From assembly GCA_023457935.1 (NCBI GenBank), contig JAEXBA010000047.1, positions 1 to 8,387 of the forward strand: a stretch of 8,387 nucleotides of DNA, in the 5' to 3' direction. The DNA is from Bacteroidota bacterium. GTDB taxonomy: Bacteria; Bacteroidota; Bacteroidia; Flavobacteriales; Weeksellaceae. Positions within the stretch are counted from its first letter, which is position 1, and every line of letters begins with the position of its first letter. This document shows positions 6,861 through 8,387 of the stretch, piece after piece. Under the pieces are notes generated by a model. It was not told where the DNA came from and ran no database searches. It saw nothing but the letters and a program-made list of their open reading frames with translations. The translations under genes and the position numbers were made by a program.

Positions 6861-8288
6861 TTATACTTTAAGGTCTGCTTCAAGGCCGATTAAATCTGAA
6901 TATTTATCCAGAATTGGCTGTGCTTCGTTTCTGATAAACTCTTCTGTCTGAACCGGTGCAAAACCGATGAAATTCTTCGGATCGAGTACTTCAGCAATTT
7001 TTGATTTGTCCATTTTCAGGGAAGAATCGTTCATAATTCTTTCAATCAGATCGTTTTCCTTGCCTTCCATTTTCACTTTTTTGGAAGCTTCCATGGAATG
7101 AACCCTGATGGTTTCGTGAATTTCCTGACGGTCGCCGCCGGCTTTCACTTCTTCCATAATGATGTATTCGGTCGCCATAAAAGGTAACTCATCCATAATA
7201 TGTTTGTGAATGCGGTTTTCGTAAACCACAATTCCGTTCATAATGTTGTTCCAGATCAGCAAAATTGCGTCGATTGCTAAAAACGCCTGTGGAATCGCCA
7301 GTCTTTTGTTTGCTGAGTCGTCCAGAGTTCTTTCGAACCACTGCGTTGCAGCAACCATTGCGGAAGAATTCTGCAGCGACATCACGAATTTTGCCAAAGC
7401 ACCGATTCTTTCAGAACGCATTGGATTTCTTTTGTAGGCCATTGCTGATGAACCGATCTGATTTTTTTCAAACGGTTCTTCTATTTCTTTCAGATTCTGC
7501 AAAAGGCGAAGATCGTTGGTGAATTTGTGCGCAGACTGTGCAATATTGGAAAGCAAAGCCAAGACTTTTGCATCAATTTTCCGGTCGTAAGTCTGTCCGG
7601 AAACACCGAACACTTTTTCAAAACCGAATCTTGCGGAAAGTTCCTTATCAAGATGTTTTACTTTGGAATAATCACCGTTGAAAAGTTCCAGAAAACTTGC
7701 CGCAGTTCCGGTTGTTCCTTTTACGCCGCGGAATCTTAACGTTTCAATAAAAAATTCGAGTTCTTCAAAATCCAAAAGCAAAGACTGAAGCCACAAAGTC
7801 GCTCTTTTCCCTACAGTCGTTAATTGGGCCGGCTGAAAATGCGTGAATCCTAAAGTGGGTAAATCTTTGTACTGAAGCGCAAAATCAGACAGATTTTTGA
7901 TGACGTTGACCAACTGTTTGCGAACAATCAGCAAACCGTCGCGCATTTGAATCAGATCAGTATTGTCGCCCACAAACGCAGAAGTTGCGCCCAAATGAAT
8001 AATTCCTTTTGCAGAAGGCGCCACATCGCCGTAGGCGTGGACATGAGCCATCACATCGTGACGAAATTTTTTCTCGTATTCTGCCGCTTTGTCATAATCA
8101 ATATTCTCAGCCTGAGCCTTCAGTTCCTGAATCTGCTCATCGGAAATTTCAAGACCTAAATCTTTTTCGATTTCAGCAAGTGCAATCCAAAGCTTTCTCC
8201 AGTTGCGGAACTTGTTTTCAGGCGAAAAGTTATAAAGCATTTCCGCACTTGAATAGCGTTCTTCAAGCGGGTTTTTGTAGGAATTCAT
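6861..8288 (-). CDS. purB: Adenylosuccinate lyase
   Basis: PurB acts twice in purine synthesis, releasing fumarate from SAICAR to give AICAR and from adenylosuccinate to give AMP. It belongs to the fumarase/aspartase superfamily and works as a cytoplasmic homotetramer. The 475-residue product resembles animal ADSL over long stretches. Landmarks are RHDVMAHVHAYG (76-87), HLGATSAFVGDNTDLI (98-113), TLGFTHFQPAQLTTVGKR (145-162, His150 matching human His159), RFRGVKGTTGT (185-195), the signature loop IGSSAMAYKRNPMRSE (278-293, Ser280 matching human Ser289), QWFERTLDDSANKR (316-329) and ELPFMATE (367-374). The signature has Ala284 where human ADSL has Pro. The frame can be extended 9 codons to GTG at 8315, but that G lies in the promoter box and ATG at 8286-8288 gives the usual MNSYKNPLEERY start. 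It is upstream of purL on the same strand, separated by a terminator. Confidence 0.97.
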   Translation of the reverse strand: MNSYKNPLEERYSSAEMLYNFSPENKFRNWRKLWIALAEIEKDLGLEISDEQIQELKAQAENIDYDKAAEYEKKFRHDVMAHVHAYGDVAPSAKGIIHLGATSAFVGDNTDLIQMRDGLLIVRKQLVNVIKNLSDFALQYKDLPTLGFTHFQPAQLTTVGKRATLWLQSLLLDFEELEFFIETLRFRGVKGTTGTAASFLELFNGDYSKVKHLDKELSARFGFEKVFGVSGQTYDRKIDAKVLALLSNIAQSAHKFTNDLRLLQNLKEIEEPFEKNQIGSSAMAYKRNPMRSERIGALAKFVMSLQNSSAMVAATQWFERTLDDSANKRLAIPQAFLAIDAILLIWNNIMNGIVVYENRIHKHIMDELPFMATEYIIMEEVKAGGDRQEIHETIRVHSMEASKKVKMEGKENDLIERIMNDSSLKMDKSKIAEVLDPKNFIGFAPVQTEEFIRNEAQPILDKYSDLIGLEADLKV

Positions 8289-8314
8289 TCGTTCTTTTTT
8301 ACTTTTTAGATGCA

Positions 8315-8345
8315 CAAAAATACTGTAATTAATTGAGAATTGAAA
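8315..8345 (-). promoter_or_regulatory. Candidate purB promoter (-33 and -7 elements)
   Basis: The minus strand reads TATTTTTG at 8322-8315, a perfect TAnnTTTG -7 box. Exactly 19 bases upstream is TTTC (8345-8342), three of four matching the -33 TTTG. Transcription would start near 8308, about 20 bases before the ATG at 8288. This arrangement excludes the alternative GTG start at 8315. It is the best promoter match in the window. Confidence 0.55.
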
Positions 8346-8362
8346 GTTGAAAATTGAAAGTT
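8331..8362. repeat. Degenerate TTGAAAATTGAAAG repeat upstream of purB
   Basis: The plus strand holds about four imperfect copies of a 7-8 base unit (ATTGAGA, ATTGAAAG, TTGAAA, ATTGAAAG). The tract overlaps the predicted -33 element of the purB promoter. It matches in style the low-complexity repeats before purL and pheT. Beyond it, bases 8363-8387 show nothing recognisable. Confidence 0.55.
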
Positions 8363-8387
8363 TTTCTCTGCGCTTTATTTGTGTTTG

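Noticed and set aside
8009..8332. Plus-strand reading frame of 107 codons opposite purB
   Set aside because: It runs antisense through the conserved N-terminus and promoter of purB and its product is unlike any family I know.

Overview
The window looks like ordinary chromosome from a member of the Bacteroidetes, most likely class Flavobacteriia near Chryseobacterium, Kaistella or Elizabethkingia. This rests on four things: AT-rich intergenic DNA, no clear Shine-Dalgarno sequences, several matches to the Bacteroidetes promoter box TAnnTTTG, and protein sequences of flavobacterial type. It holds five recognisable housekeeping genes, four on the minus strand and one on the plus strand. No mobile-element gene, CRISPR array, rRNA or tRNA was seen.

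From left to right: (1) the N-terminal third of pheT (Phe-tRNA synthetase beta chain), minus strand, running off the left edge; (2) a 306-base spacer with a short direct repeat, a structured repeat-like element and the dnaN terminator; (3) dnaN (sliding clamp), minus strand; (4) a compact divergent promoter region of about 125 bases; (5) a small plus-strand gene for a DgkA-type membrane lipid kinase; (6) a 353-base convergent spacer dominated by a long imperfect inverted repeat; (7) purL (single-chain FGAM synthase), minus strand; (8) a 120-base spacer with the purB terminator and degenerate repeats; (9) purB (adenylosuccinate lyase), minus strand, with its promoter at the right edge.

The window joins replication (dnaN), translation (pheT), recycling of lipid carrier or diacylglycerol (dgkA) and purine synthesis. 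purB and purL act in the same pathway and lie in tandem: PurL makes FGAM in the fourth step, and PurB acts twice, on SAICAR and on adenylosuccinate. A hairpin with a U-tract separates them, so they may be only partly co-transcribed.

I found no convincing new multi-gene system. The material worth a second look is non-coding: a structured element between dnaN and pheT, a nested palindrome of about 186 bases between dgkA and purL, low-complexity repeats just upstream of three start codons, and promoter boxes that settle two start codons. All five genes appear intact, apart from pheT being cut by the window edge.
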